5,743 nucleotides of DNA from CAKSNH01 sp964422725. GTDB taxonomy: Bacteria > Bacillota > Clostridia > UBA1381. The stretch is from assembly GCA_964422725.1 (NCBI GenBank), contig CAYRCC010000070.1, positions 1-5,743 of the forward strand, written 5' to 3'. The notes under the pieces were generated by a model. It saw nothing but the letters and a program-made list of their open reading frames with translations, searched no databases and was not told the DNA's origin. Position numbers and translations under genes: made by a program. Below, one piece after another: positions 1 through 5,542 of the stretch (within the stretch, counting starts at the first letter, position 1; each line of letters begins with the position of its first letter).

Positions 1-70
1 CGACGGCATACCCTCAACCCCACTTAGCGCAGCAGCTTTTTCGCGCTTGCGCAAAGGGTAGGCGGTTCGT
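1..70 (+). repeat. Dispersed repeat copy A
   Basis: This segment aligns without gaps to 3612-3681 at a constant offset of 3611, with a handful of substitutions. It shares CGGCATACCCTCAACCCC-like sequence, then AGCAGCTTTTTCGCGC and the CTTGCGCAAAGGGT core. The core alone also occurs at 5626-5643 and 5716-5733. The copy may extend left of the window edge. Confidence 0.8.
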
Positions 71-400
71 CAACCGCTGATGTTGCGGTAACCGCAAAAA
101 AGCTATTCCCCACACAACGCTTTCAATCGAGGGCAACGTCCGAGCAACCGGTGTTGCGACAACCACCGCGTTTTGGCAACGTCTGCCTATACATAACAAC
201 GTTATTGTCAGCACACCGCGTTTTCGATACGGAAAAAACCGCCAAAGCGACCCAACGTTTAGAGCGTGTGAAACGTAATGTGTTTGCGACCATTGAGCGG
301 AGCGAATAAAGCAAACACTGAAATACACTCGGTGCGTGCGGTACATTCAGTCAAGCGCGGCGGTTTTTTTAGGTTCGGGCAACGCCCGACGGCGTTTTTG

Positions 401-430
401 CTTACTTTTGCCGCTGTTGGCAAAAGTAAG
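401..430. repeat. Perfect 12-bp inverted repeat
   Basis: Arms CTTACTTTTGCC (401-412) and GGCAAAAGTAAG (419-430) pair perfectly around a 6-nt loop (GCTGTT). No T tract follows on the + strand. On the minus strand the stem is followed by CAAAAACG, so terminator strength is low either way. It sits within the repeat island next to the 375-389 palindrome and is probably one module of the same composite. Confidence 0.75.
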
Positions 431-660
431 TGAGGATAGCAGAATTGTTATAACAATGAATTGTCCTACTAAGGGGCAACGCCCCTTACCGCCAACATCA
501 CGATAACCACAAAAAGGGGTTTTCCTAAGGGGCAAAGCCCCTTAATACCAAATCTGCGATAACCGCCAAAAGGGATTGCAAAGGGTTTCCCTTTGCAATA
601 AGGGGCTTTCGCCCCTTACCGCCTCCCGTTTGCGCAAGCGATTTCTAACCGCCTATACTG

Positions 661-948
661 TTACTATAACAGTTTACAAATGATTTGGCAAGTATAAAAA
701 AATAAAATTGCCTGCGCCTTTCGCTGAAACAGCGGTTTTGCGTGCGGTAAAAAAAATTTTTGCAATCGGGAACAAAACCGATTTTGCTTTCGTCTTATAT
801 AGTGTCGGAACGGTAAGCGACATACGTTCCGACGGAAAATAGTATCTTCCCTATATTATTTTCATTAAAACAGGTATAACTGTATATCTGTTAAACACCC
901 CCATTGACTGCCGTATATTTGTGGCAGGTTATTTTCCACATATTACCT
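661..948. other. Non-coding region with serial small hairpins, no gene seen
   Basis: No + strand open frame of any length with a ribosome binding site was found. Possible stem-loops occur at 722-734 (CGCTG/CAGCG), 764-783 (AATCGG/CCGATT), 804-833 (GTCGGAACG/CGTTCCGAC, 12-nt loop), 869-892 (10-bp stem with one G-T pair) and 908-927 (CTGCC/GGCAG), followed by the terminator at 949-975. The chain plus terminal hairpin is compatible with a small non-coding RNA or a leader transcript, but I recognise no family and cannot place a clear promoter. Confidence 0.4.
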
Positions 949-975
949 AAAAAACCGCCGAAAGGCGGTTTTTTT
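949..975 (+). terminator. Strong intrinsic terminator
   Basis: Arms AAAAAACCGCC (949-959) and GGCGGTTTTTT (964-974) pair over 11 bp around a GAAA loop, followed by a T run (969-975). The A-rich 5' arm makes it plausible in both directions. It lies 108 bp before the peptidase start and has no protein gene directly upstream. It therefore ends either an RNA from the 661-948 region, read-through from further left, or acts as a leader attenuator for the peptidase gene. Confidence 0.85.
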
Positions 976-1083
976 GCGCGTCGCTGAACGTTCCCTGTCC
1001 GGCAAATTCACCGTAAAGAGCATTAACCGACGTTTTGCGGCATAAACATATTTGTAAAAAATCAGAATACGGAGTAATTTTTT

Positions 1084-2499
1084 ATGAACTGTGAACACAT
1101 TAACCGCCGCTGCATAACCAATTCACCGCCCGAAATCGCGGTAAAACCGAATATCTTGCCGCCGCACAGGACAGCCGCCCAAAACATAACATCAGCCGCC
1201 GCCGATATAGCCGCGCGTATTCGTACCGCGCGCATACGTCTGCCCGAACTGCCGGCGGTTAAGCCGGTTTACAAGCCGAAAAGAAAAACAAAATCCCGTA
1301 AAAACGCCGCGTTAATATTGAAAAAATGCTGTGTACGCACAATCGGCGCGGCAATCGGGAGCTGTATGGCGGTTTCGGCATTTTGCGTTGTGTTTTCGGC
1401 GTTTTTCGTGCCGTGCTACCGCTTTACCGCCGACGGCACGCTTATAGGTTACAGTACCGATAAAAACAAGTACCGCACAACCCTCGCGCAAATTAACTCA
1501 CAGCTTGCCGAATCCTTCGGTTCGGATTCGCTTGTAACACTGCAGGCGGATACTGCCGCGTTCGCTGTGCCGAAAAGCCGTATTTCCTCCGAAAGCGATT
1601 TTTACAAATCCGTTGCCGAGCTTTCTCCGCTTATGGTTTATGCGGACGTAATAGTAGCCGACGGCGAAAAGCTGGCGTATTTCAAATCAAAGGCAGAGCT
1701 TGACAAGGCTTTGGACGATTTTGTAAAAATGTTTTCCGAGGGTGCGGTGTCGGCTCGGCTTTTGAACGACATCAGTTTCGGCAGAGAATACGTTCCGGCG
1801 GCAAAAATTACGCCGGCGGAAAAGGCCGCCGCGGTTTTCGGCGGCGAACACGCGCTGACGGTATGCACCGTTTCCGAAATTACATATACCGAACCCATAC
1901 CCCATGAAACGCAGACCGTAAACGATGATACGATGTATGAGGGCAGCAGTGCCGTTGTCACAGCCGGCTCGGACGGTGTACAAACCGTACACGCAGCCGT
2001 TACCGCGCACAACGGAAACGAGATTTCCCGAACCGTAACCGCCGTAACCACCGATTCGGAGCCGGTAGCCGAGGTTGTAAAAGTGGGTACAAAGCATATC
2101 CCGACCGGAATAGGCAGCGGAAGCTTTATGTTTCCCGCATCGGGCAGAATATCCTCCGTATTCGGACCGCGTTGGAACAGACAGCACAAGGGTCTTGACA
2201 TTGCCAACAGCACAGGCACTGACATAATGGCGGCGGACGAGGGAGTTGTAAGTTATTCGGGGCAGATGACGGGTTACGGGAACATTATAATTATCGACCA
2301 CAAAAACGGCTACAAAACGTATTACGGGCATTGCAGCGAGCTGTTCGCGCCGAAAGGGAAAATTGTGGAGAAAGGTGAGGTTATCGCGGCTATGGGGAGT
2401 ACCGGAAACAGCACCGGTCCGCATTTGCATTTTGAAGTGCGCGTAAATGATGTTGCGCAAAATCCCGAAAATTATGTCACAGTGCCGAGCGGACGTTGA
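1084..2499 (+). CDS. Membrane-anchored G5 + M23 family metallopeptidase
   Basis: The 471-residue product is a predicted zinc endopeptidase that cuts peptidoglycan cross-links outside the membrane. Residues 1-86 are a basic cytoplasmic tail (KPKRKTKSRK near 64-73), and one hydrophobic segment follows at about 87-109, giving a type II topology. Residues 115-260 are an extracytoplasmic region of clostridial type. A G5 domain fits about 264-337 (TYTEPIPHET... through VVKVGTK). The M23/LytM domain spans about 346-466. By the LytM pattern, H368, D372 and H449 bind zinc, and H416 and H447 are catalytic (motifs HKGLD, YYGH and HLHFEV), so the enzyme looks active. The ATG is preceded by GGAG (1070-1073), 10 nt upstream. 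The gene stands behind a terminator and ends 55 bp before the DUF2752 gene with no terminator between. Its biological role (vegetative wall turnover or sporulation) cannot be decided. Confidence 0.92.
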   Translation: MNCEHINRRCITNSPPEIAVKPNILPPHRTAAQNITSAAADIAARIRTARIRLPELPAVKPVYKPKRKTKSRKNAALILKKCCVRTIGAAIGSCMAVSAFCVVFSAFFVPCYRFTADGTLIGYSTDKNKYRTTLAQINSQLAESFGSDSLVTLQADTAAFAVPKSRISSESDFYKSVAELSPLMVYADVIVADGEKLAYFKSKAELDKALDDFVKMFSEGAVSARLLNDISFGREYVPAAKITPAEKAAAVFGGEHALTVCTVSEITYTEPIPHETQTVNDDTMYEGSSAVVTAGSDGVQTVHAAVTAHNGNEISRTVTAVTTDSEPVAEVVKVGTKHIPTGIGSGSFMFPASGRISSVFGPRWNRQHKGLDIANSTGTDIMAADEGVVSYSGQMTGYGNIIIIDHKNGYKTYYGHCSELFAPKGKIVEKGEVIAAMGSTGNSTGPHLHFEVRVNDVAQNPENYVTVPSGR

Positions 2500-2507
2500 A
2501 AAGCGGC

Positions 2508-2536
2508 TTGACAATTTGCGCCCGAGATTTTATACT
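2508..2536 (+). promoter_or_regulatory. Sigma-A type promoter of the DUF2752 gene
   Basis: TTGACA (2508-2513) and TATACT (2531-2536) are separated by exactly 17 bp. The -35 box begins 8 bp after the peptidase stop codon. Transcription would start near 2543, giving a leader of only about a dozen nucleotides that still includes the ribosome binding site AGGG (2544-2547). Confidence 0.85.
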
Positions 2537-2543
2537 TAATCTC
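2524..2543. promoter_or_regulatory. Inverted repeat around the -10 box, possible operator
   Basis: GAGATT (2524-2529) and AATCTC (2538-2543) are perfect inverted arms with an 8-bp centre containing the TATACT box. A repressor bound here would block RNA polymerase. The arms are short, so chance is a real alternative. Confidence 0.35.
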
Positions 2544-2554
2544 AGGGTGATGAT

Positions 2555-2911
2555 ATGAAAAAAACAATAATCAAAATATACAAACATATTCTTATTGTAT
2601 GCGTGCCGTATTTTGTTTTTACAAGGGTTACGGGGTTTGGCATACCATGCGTTTTTCGACGGACGACGGGGTTTATGTGTCCCGGCTGCGGTGCTACAAG
2701 AATGTTTATATCGCTTGCCAAGCTGGATTTTAAGAGTGCGTTTCATTATAATTCGGCGCTGTTTGTGCTTTTTCCGCTGTGGAACGCAATAGCACTGATG
2801 TGTTATCTGGGCAAGCCGAGGTTTGTCCGAAAGGCGGTTTTTTTGTATACCGCATTTTATATGACGATAGGTATTCTTGCGGTGTTTGGAACGGTAAGAA
2901 ACTTTTGTTGA
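2555..2911 (+). CDS. DUF2752 family small membrane protein
   Basis: The 118-residue product matches the DUF2752 pattern: a cysteine after a GIPC-type turn (C32), RRTTGF, then CPGCGATR (C42 and C45, T48-R49), then a helix carrying AFHYNSALF. Hydrophobic segments lie at about 8-24, 66-85 and 92-113, so it should be an integral membrane protein. The invariant cysteines suggest metal binding or redox chemistry, but the family's function is not known to me. The start is fixed by AGGG 7 nt upstream of the ATG and by the promoter at 2508-2536. The stop codon TGA (2909-2911) overlaps the -35 box of the next gene. The length is normal for the family and nothing is missing. Confidence 0.88.
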   Translation: MKKTIIKIYKHILIVCVPYFVFTRVTGFGIPCVFRRTTGFMCPGCGATRMFISLAKLDFKSAFHYNSALFVLFPLWNAIALMCYLGKPRFVRKAVFLYTAFYMTIGILAVFGTVRNFC

Positions 2912-2936
2912 CAAAAAATGCGCCGTATTGTATAAT
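2908..2936 (+). promoter_or_regulatory. Consensus sigma-A promoter of the zinc-ribbon gene
   Basis: TTGACA (2908-2913) and TATAAT (2931-2936) with a 17-bp spacer match the vegetative consensus at all 12 positions. The -35 box overlaps the DUF2752 stop codon. The predicted start near 2943 gives a leader of about 55 nt. Confidence 0.92.
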
Positions 2937-2997
2937 TTATATGTTATGGAATGGGTTTATTCCGATAAATTACATTTTTTTGAAGGAGTGAATAATT

Positions 2998-3315
2998 ATG
3001 ATATGTCCAAAATGCGGTAACAACGTTGATGATGCTGCGGTTATTTGTGTAAACTGCGGTGAAAACCTGAAACAGGCTCCGGCGAAAGCACCGGGAAAGG
3101 GAATGGCTGTTGCATCGTTGGTACTCGGTATAGTATCAATGCTTTGTTTTCCGCCGGTAACGGGTACGCTCGGTATCGTATTCGGTGCGGTAGCAAGGAC
3201 TAAAGGAAACAAAAGTCCGATGACGATTGCCGGTATCATTTGCGGTGCGGTGGGAATAGTGCTTTGGATTGTAATGCTTACGACGGGTTTTTCGAGTTTG
3301 TCGTTTTTTGAATGA
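2998..3315 (+). CDS. Zinc-ribbon DUF4190 small membrane protein
   Basis: The 105-residue product starts with a zinc ribbon, CPKC (C3, C6) and CVNC (C17, C20), followed by a short basic linker (about 24-35). A DUF4190-type module comes next: GMAVASLVLGIVSML (about 35-49), GTLGIVFGAVA, a polar turn and TIAGIICGAVGIVLWIV (about 76-92). Two or more membrane passes are expected, with the ribbon on one face of the membrane. The ribosome binding site AAGGAG (2983-2988) lies 9 nt from the ATG. With its perfect promoter and good Shine-Dalgarno sequence it is probably well expressed in growth. A strong terminator begins 13 bp after the stop. The biochemical role is unknown; the domain calls rest on motif recognition. 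Confidence 0.88.
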   Translation: MICPKCGNNVDDAAVICVNCGENLKQAPAKAPGKGMAVASLVLGIVSMLCFPPVTGTLGIVFGAVARTKGNKSPMTIAGIICGAVGIVLWIVMLTTGFSSLSFFE

Positions 3316-3327
3316 CGGCAGGAGAGA

Positions 3328-3366
3328 GGTTTGCAAAGGGTTGCCCTTTGCAAACCATTTTTTTTT
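3328..3366 (+). terminator. Intrinsic terminator built from the dispersed repeat
   Basis: GGTTTGCAAAGGG (3328-3340) pairs perfectly over 13 bp with 3344-3356 around a TTG loop, then nine T residues follow at 3358-3366. It ends transcription of the zinc-ribbon gene, whose stop codon is 12 bp upstream. Its TTGCAAAGGG arms are the same as those of the repeat at 576-598. Confidence 0.9.
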
Positions 3367-3371
3367 GCGGT

Positions 3372-3405
3372 AAGGGGCGTTGCCCCTTTGGAAACCCCTT
3401 TTTTT
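3372..3405 (+). terminator. Second hairpin and T run, backup terminator
   Basis: AAGGGGC (3372-3378) pairs with GCCCCTT (3382-3388) around a GTT loop. Alternatively its AAGGGG arm can pair with CCCCTT (3395-3400), which places the stem directly before the T run at 3399-3405. The two folds are mutually exclusive. It is another member of the TAAGGGGC repeat family, in tandem behind the main terminator. Confidence 0.6.
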
Positions 3406-3443
3406 GCGAAAAAGCTCAATACTAGGATATTCCGTCAAGTAAT

Positions 3444-3545
3444 CGGCAAAATTTGTAGGTATCGGAAAGATATCCGACGCCCGTAGGGCGGTTTTGGCGA
3501 AGCCAAAACTACTGACAGTTGCCTGAGCTCGCAAATTTTGTGCCG
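3444..3545. other. Multi-stem structured element
   Basis: An outer stem joins 3444-3455 with 3532-3545 (12 pairs with a 2-nt bulge). It encloses three consecutive hairpins: 3462-3477 (TCGGA/TCCGA), 3478-3490 (CGCCC, loop GTA, GGGCG) and 3491-3509 (GTTTTGGC, loop GAA, GCCAAAAC). A single-stranded stretch at 3510-3531 completes it. No open frame with a start signal uses this stretch. The fold was found by eye. The element could be an RNA domain or a DNA-level repeat; I do not recognise a named family. Confidence 0.5.
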
Positions 3546-3611
3546 TTCTAAACGCTATATGTTTATACAAACGCGGATTTTACCGAACGTCAGCGGTTAT
3601 TACAACATCAG

Positions 3612-3780
3612 CGGCGGCATACCCTCAACCCCTCTTGGCACAGCAGCTTTTTCGCGCTTGCGCAAAGGGTTGGCGGTTTGGTTTGCAAGGGTGTTACCCT
3701 TGAACCCTTTTGGGGGGTATCGCAGTTTAGGTAGTAAGGGGCGTTGCCCCTTAGCGCCTGCCCTTTGTGCAAACTGCGGC
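3612..3780. repeat. Repeat composite B
   Basis: It starts with the copy of 1-70 (3612-3681). It continues with the palindromes 3686-3702 (CAAGGGT, GTT, ACCCTTG) and 3735-3753 (TAAGGGGC, GTT, GCCCCTTA), and ends with an inverted form of the TTGCGCAAAGGG motif (3755-3772, 15 of 18 matches to 3658-3675). CGCAGTTT (3721-3728) and AAACTGCG (3771-3778) form a further 8-bp stem around the second palindrome. Positions 3672-3725 align with 5640-5692 of the right-hand cluster. No protein gene fits here. Confidence 0.75.
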
Positions 3781-3812
3781 AACCTCTTTACAAATAAATG
3801 GTTTTCACACCT

Positions 3813-3840
3813 TATTTTGCCGTATTGCGACGGCAAAATA
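3813..3840. repeat. 11-bp perfect inverted repeat abutting parS
   Basis: TATTTTGCCGT (3813-3823) pairs with ACGGCAAAATA (3830-3840) around a 6-nt loop (ATTGCG). No T run follows on either strand, so it is a poor terminator. Its last base is the first base of the parS palindrome, so two symmetrical sites lie side by side. Confidence 0.7.
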
Positions 3841-3844
3841 CAAA

Positions 3845-3860
3845 TGTTTCACGTGAAACA
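3845..3860. promoter_or_regulatory. parS: parS centromere site (ParB/Spo0J binding)
   Basis: TGTTTCACGTGAAACA is a perfect 16-bp palindrome matching the widely conserved bacterial parS consensus TGTTNCACGTGAAACA at every position. The symmetry extends to 26 bp (3840-3865). ParB binds it, spreads as a CTP-dependent clamp, and helps load SMC and segregate chromosome origins. Such sites cluster near oriC in Bacillota, so this locus may be origin-proximal. The site lies in non-coding DNA 59 bp before the gerA start. The function is established for the motif family; ori proximity is inference. Confidence 0.93.
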
Positions 3861-3863
3861 TTT

Positions 3864-3893
3864 GTATAACTGCCGCTGTTTTTGGGTATACTG
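3864..3893 (+). promoter_or_regulatory. Candidate forespore (sigma-F/sigma-G) promoter of gerA
   Basis: GTATA (3864-3868), a 15-bp spacer and GGGTATACTG (3884-3893) fit the Bacillus sigma-F style pattern (GYWTA, about 15-16 bp, GGNNANAHTR as I remember it). GerA operons are known forespore genes, usually sigma-G dependent with sigma-F overlap. TATACT at 3887-3892 could instead be a sigma-A -10 box, but only TTGTAT with a 19-bp spacer is available as -35. The -35 element overlaps the outer edge of the extended parS palindrome by 2 bp. Confidence 0.5.
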
Positions 3894-3919
3894 TTAAAAA
3901 CCGACAAAGGGGTGAACAA

Positions 3920-5542
3920 ATGAATTTTCCGCAATTCTTAAAAAAAATCTTCATATATACTGCTCCGTCCGAAACGGACGAGTTCATTCTCCGCGAATCC
4001 GCAAATCAAAATATACACAACTGCGCCGCCGATACCCCCGACAAAAAGGTGTCGTACAGCATTGATGAAAATCTTGCCGAAATAAAACGCCGTTTCACTG
4101 TTCCGGACAACTCCGATGTGGTGATACGCGAGGTGAAAGTCGGTGTGGGCGACGGTGCGCGCCGAGCCTTTGCGGTGTTTATTGACGGTATGGCAAACGG
4201 CGCAACCGTCAACAGCGCCGTCATACAGCCGCTTATACAGTTGTCGCACTTTGACACAAACAGCCGAATTATTACCCCCGACGACATTGCCGAAAAATTT
4301 ATCTGGCACGGGCAAATCAAGAAAACAGACCTGATTCAGCCGGTCATAGATGAGGTGAATTTCGGCGGCTGCGGCGTTTTTGTCGACCGTATGGAGTACG
4401 CGTTTGCACTGGATATTAAGGGTTGGAACAGCCGCGGTATAGGTAAACCCGAAAATGAGCAGTCGGTTTACGGGCCACAGGAGGCGTTTGCCGAGGTACT
4501 GAGGTCAAACACGGCACTTGTGCGGAAAATCCTCAAGGACGAACGGTTAATATGCGAAATGCAGAACATCGGGAAAATCAGCAAGACTCCGGCGGTTCTT
4601 ATGTATATCAAAGGAATTACAAACGAATCTTTGGTATCGGAGATAAGGCGGCGGATAAAAGGCGTGGAAATTGATTATATGCTGTCGGTTGAGGAGCTTT
4701 CGCTGATGATTGAGGACAAAACGTTTATGCTTACAAACCAGATACTGGCAACCGAGCGCCCCGATCGCGTAGCGCGTGCGCTTGCCGAGGGGAGGGCGGC
4801 GGTCATAATGAACGGAAGCCCCAAAGCACTGATACTCCCGACAAACTCATTTGAACTGACACACGTCGCCTCAGATGCATATATGCGCCTGCCTTACGCG
4901 AATATGGCGCGGATAGTGCGCTATATAGCAATGCTTTTGTCGATACTTTTTCCGGCACTTTACCTCGCCGTCACGCTTTTTCATCAGGAAATGATACCGA
5001 CGTATCTGCTTTATTCGATAAGCGCGGCGCGCGAAAACGTACCGTTTCCGAGCATAATTGAAATAATTTTGATGGAAATGATTTTTGAAGTCATACGCGA
5101 AGCATCAATCCGCGCCCCCGGGCCGATAGGGTCGACACTTGGGATTGTGGGCGGTATTATTTTGGGCGATGCCGCCGTCAGCGCAAGACTTGTGAGTCCG
5201 ATGATGATAATAGTGGTGGCGGTTACGGGGATAGGTTCGTTTGCCGCCGCCGACTATTCGCTCGGCTGGAGCTATAGGATTTTGCGGCTTATTTTTATGA
5301 TTTTGGCAGTTACGGGCGGATTTTTTGCGATTGCGGCGGGGATTTATGTGTACTGCTGTGTGCTGAGTGTACAGAAAAGTTTTGGCGTACCGTTTCTTGC
5401 ACCGCTTGCCGAAGGTAAAAACAGCGGTTTTAGGGGTTCGGTTTTGGTAAAACCAATATGGAAAAATGAGGAACGTCCCGATTTTCTGCGACCGCAAAGC
5501 CGTCGGCAAGAACCGAAGATAAGCCGAAAGTGGAGGAAATAA
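3920..5542 (+). CDS. GerA-family spore germination protein (A subunit type)
   Basis: The 540-residue product has the full GerA/SpoVAF architecture. Residues 1-328 form a soluble N-terminal domain ending in the family motif RPDRVARALAEGR (280-292) and NGSPKALILP. A membrane domain follows with hydrophobic segments near 333-353, 376-390, 402-420, 426-446 and 453-482, including PGPIGSTLGIVGGIILGDAAVSARLVSP (400-427). A short basic tail with KNEERPDFLRP ends the protein. In GerA receptors the A subunits oligomerise in the spore inner membrane and act as nutrient-gated ion channels. AAAGGGG (3906-3912) lies 7 nt before the ATG. No GerB or GerC gene follows in the visible 201 bp, so it may be an orphan A subunit or a SpoVAF-like protein; the sequence alone does not separate these. 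The stop codon TAA is shared with a repeat hairpin (5536-5562). Confidence 0.93.
   Translation: MNFPQFLKKIFIYTAPSETDEFILRESANQNIHNCAADTPDKKVSYSIDENLAEIKRRFTVPDNSDVVIREVKVGVGDGARRAFAVFIDGMANGATVNSAVIQPLIQLSHFDTNSRIITPDDIAEKFIWHGQIKKTDLIQPVIDEVNFGGCGVFVDRMEYAFALDIKGWNSRGIGKPENEQSVYGPQEAFAEVLRSNTALVRKILKDERLICEMQNIGKISKTPAVLMYIKGITNESLVSEIRRRIKGVEIDYMLSVEELSLMIEDKTFMLTNQILATERPDRVARALAEGRAAVIMNGSPKALILPTNSFELTHVASDAYMRLPYANMARIVRYIAMLLSILFPALYLAVTLFHQEMIPTYLLYSISAARENVPFPSIIEIILMEMIFEVIREASIRAPGPIGSTLGIVGGIILGDAAVSARLVSPMMIIVVAVTGIGSFAAADYSLGWSYRILRLIFMILAVTGGFFAIAAGIYVYCCVLSVQKSFGVPFLAPLAEGKNSGFRGSVLVKPIWKNEERPDFLRPQSRRQEPKISRKWRK

Larger units (their letters stand above)
1..660. repeat. Gene-free island of dispersed palindromic repeats
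   Basis: No credible gene lies here; the open frames on the minus strand run straight through repeat sequence. The stretch carries short inverted repeats: 375-389 (TCGGGC, loop AAC), 401-430 (12-bp stem), 470-488 and 526-544 (TAAGGGGC arms, loops AAC and AAA), 576-598 (TTGCAAAGGG arms, loop TTT) and 599-618 (TAAGGGGC arms, loop TTTC). The motif TTGCGCAAAGGGTAGGCG at 47-64 recurs inverted at 620-637 with 16 of 18 matches. Positions 1-70 are a near copy of 3612-3681, and 551-617 is an inverted relative of 5541-5607. These are direct observations. The role (REP-like, terminator-forming or non-autonomous mobile repeat) is inference. Confidence 0.8.

Noticed and set aside
14..346. 110-codon minus-strand open frame
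   Set aside because: It runs through dispersed repeat sequence (the C-terminal part is the translated 1-70 repeat), has no clear ribosome binding site and resembles no family I know.
1..660. CRISPR array or integron-like array
   Set aside because: The repeats are imperfect, differ in length and spacing, occur in both orientations and have no unique spacers of constant size.
674..823. Minus-strand open frame of about 49 codons (begins MSLTVPTLYK)
   Set aside because: There is no Shine-Dalgarno sequence before its start, the composition is lysine and phenylalanine from A/T runs, and it overlaps several hairpins. It is most likely chance.
904..934. TTGACT with TTATTT as a promoter
   Set aside because: The spacer is 19 bp, the -10 box is poor, and a start here would run straight into the terminator at 949-975.
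932..940. TTTTCCACA, a DnaA-box-like 9-mer
   Set aside because: Only one copy fits TTWTNCACA in the window, and about a third of a match is expected by chance in this length. Without a cluster it does not indicate an origin, despite the parS site.
1638..2514. Long minus-strand frames opposite the peptidase gene (195 and 275 codons)
   Set aside because: They are shadows of a clearly conserved G5/M23 gene on the + strand; they are rich in G, R, C and Y with no domain pattern.
3538..3897. 119-codon + strand open frame across repeat composite B and parS
   Set aside because: Its translation is the repeat and the parS palindrome; MFHVKH is the typical reading of parS DNA. No ribosome binding site or family match is visible.
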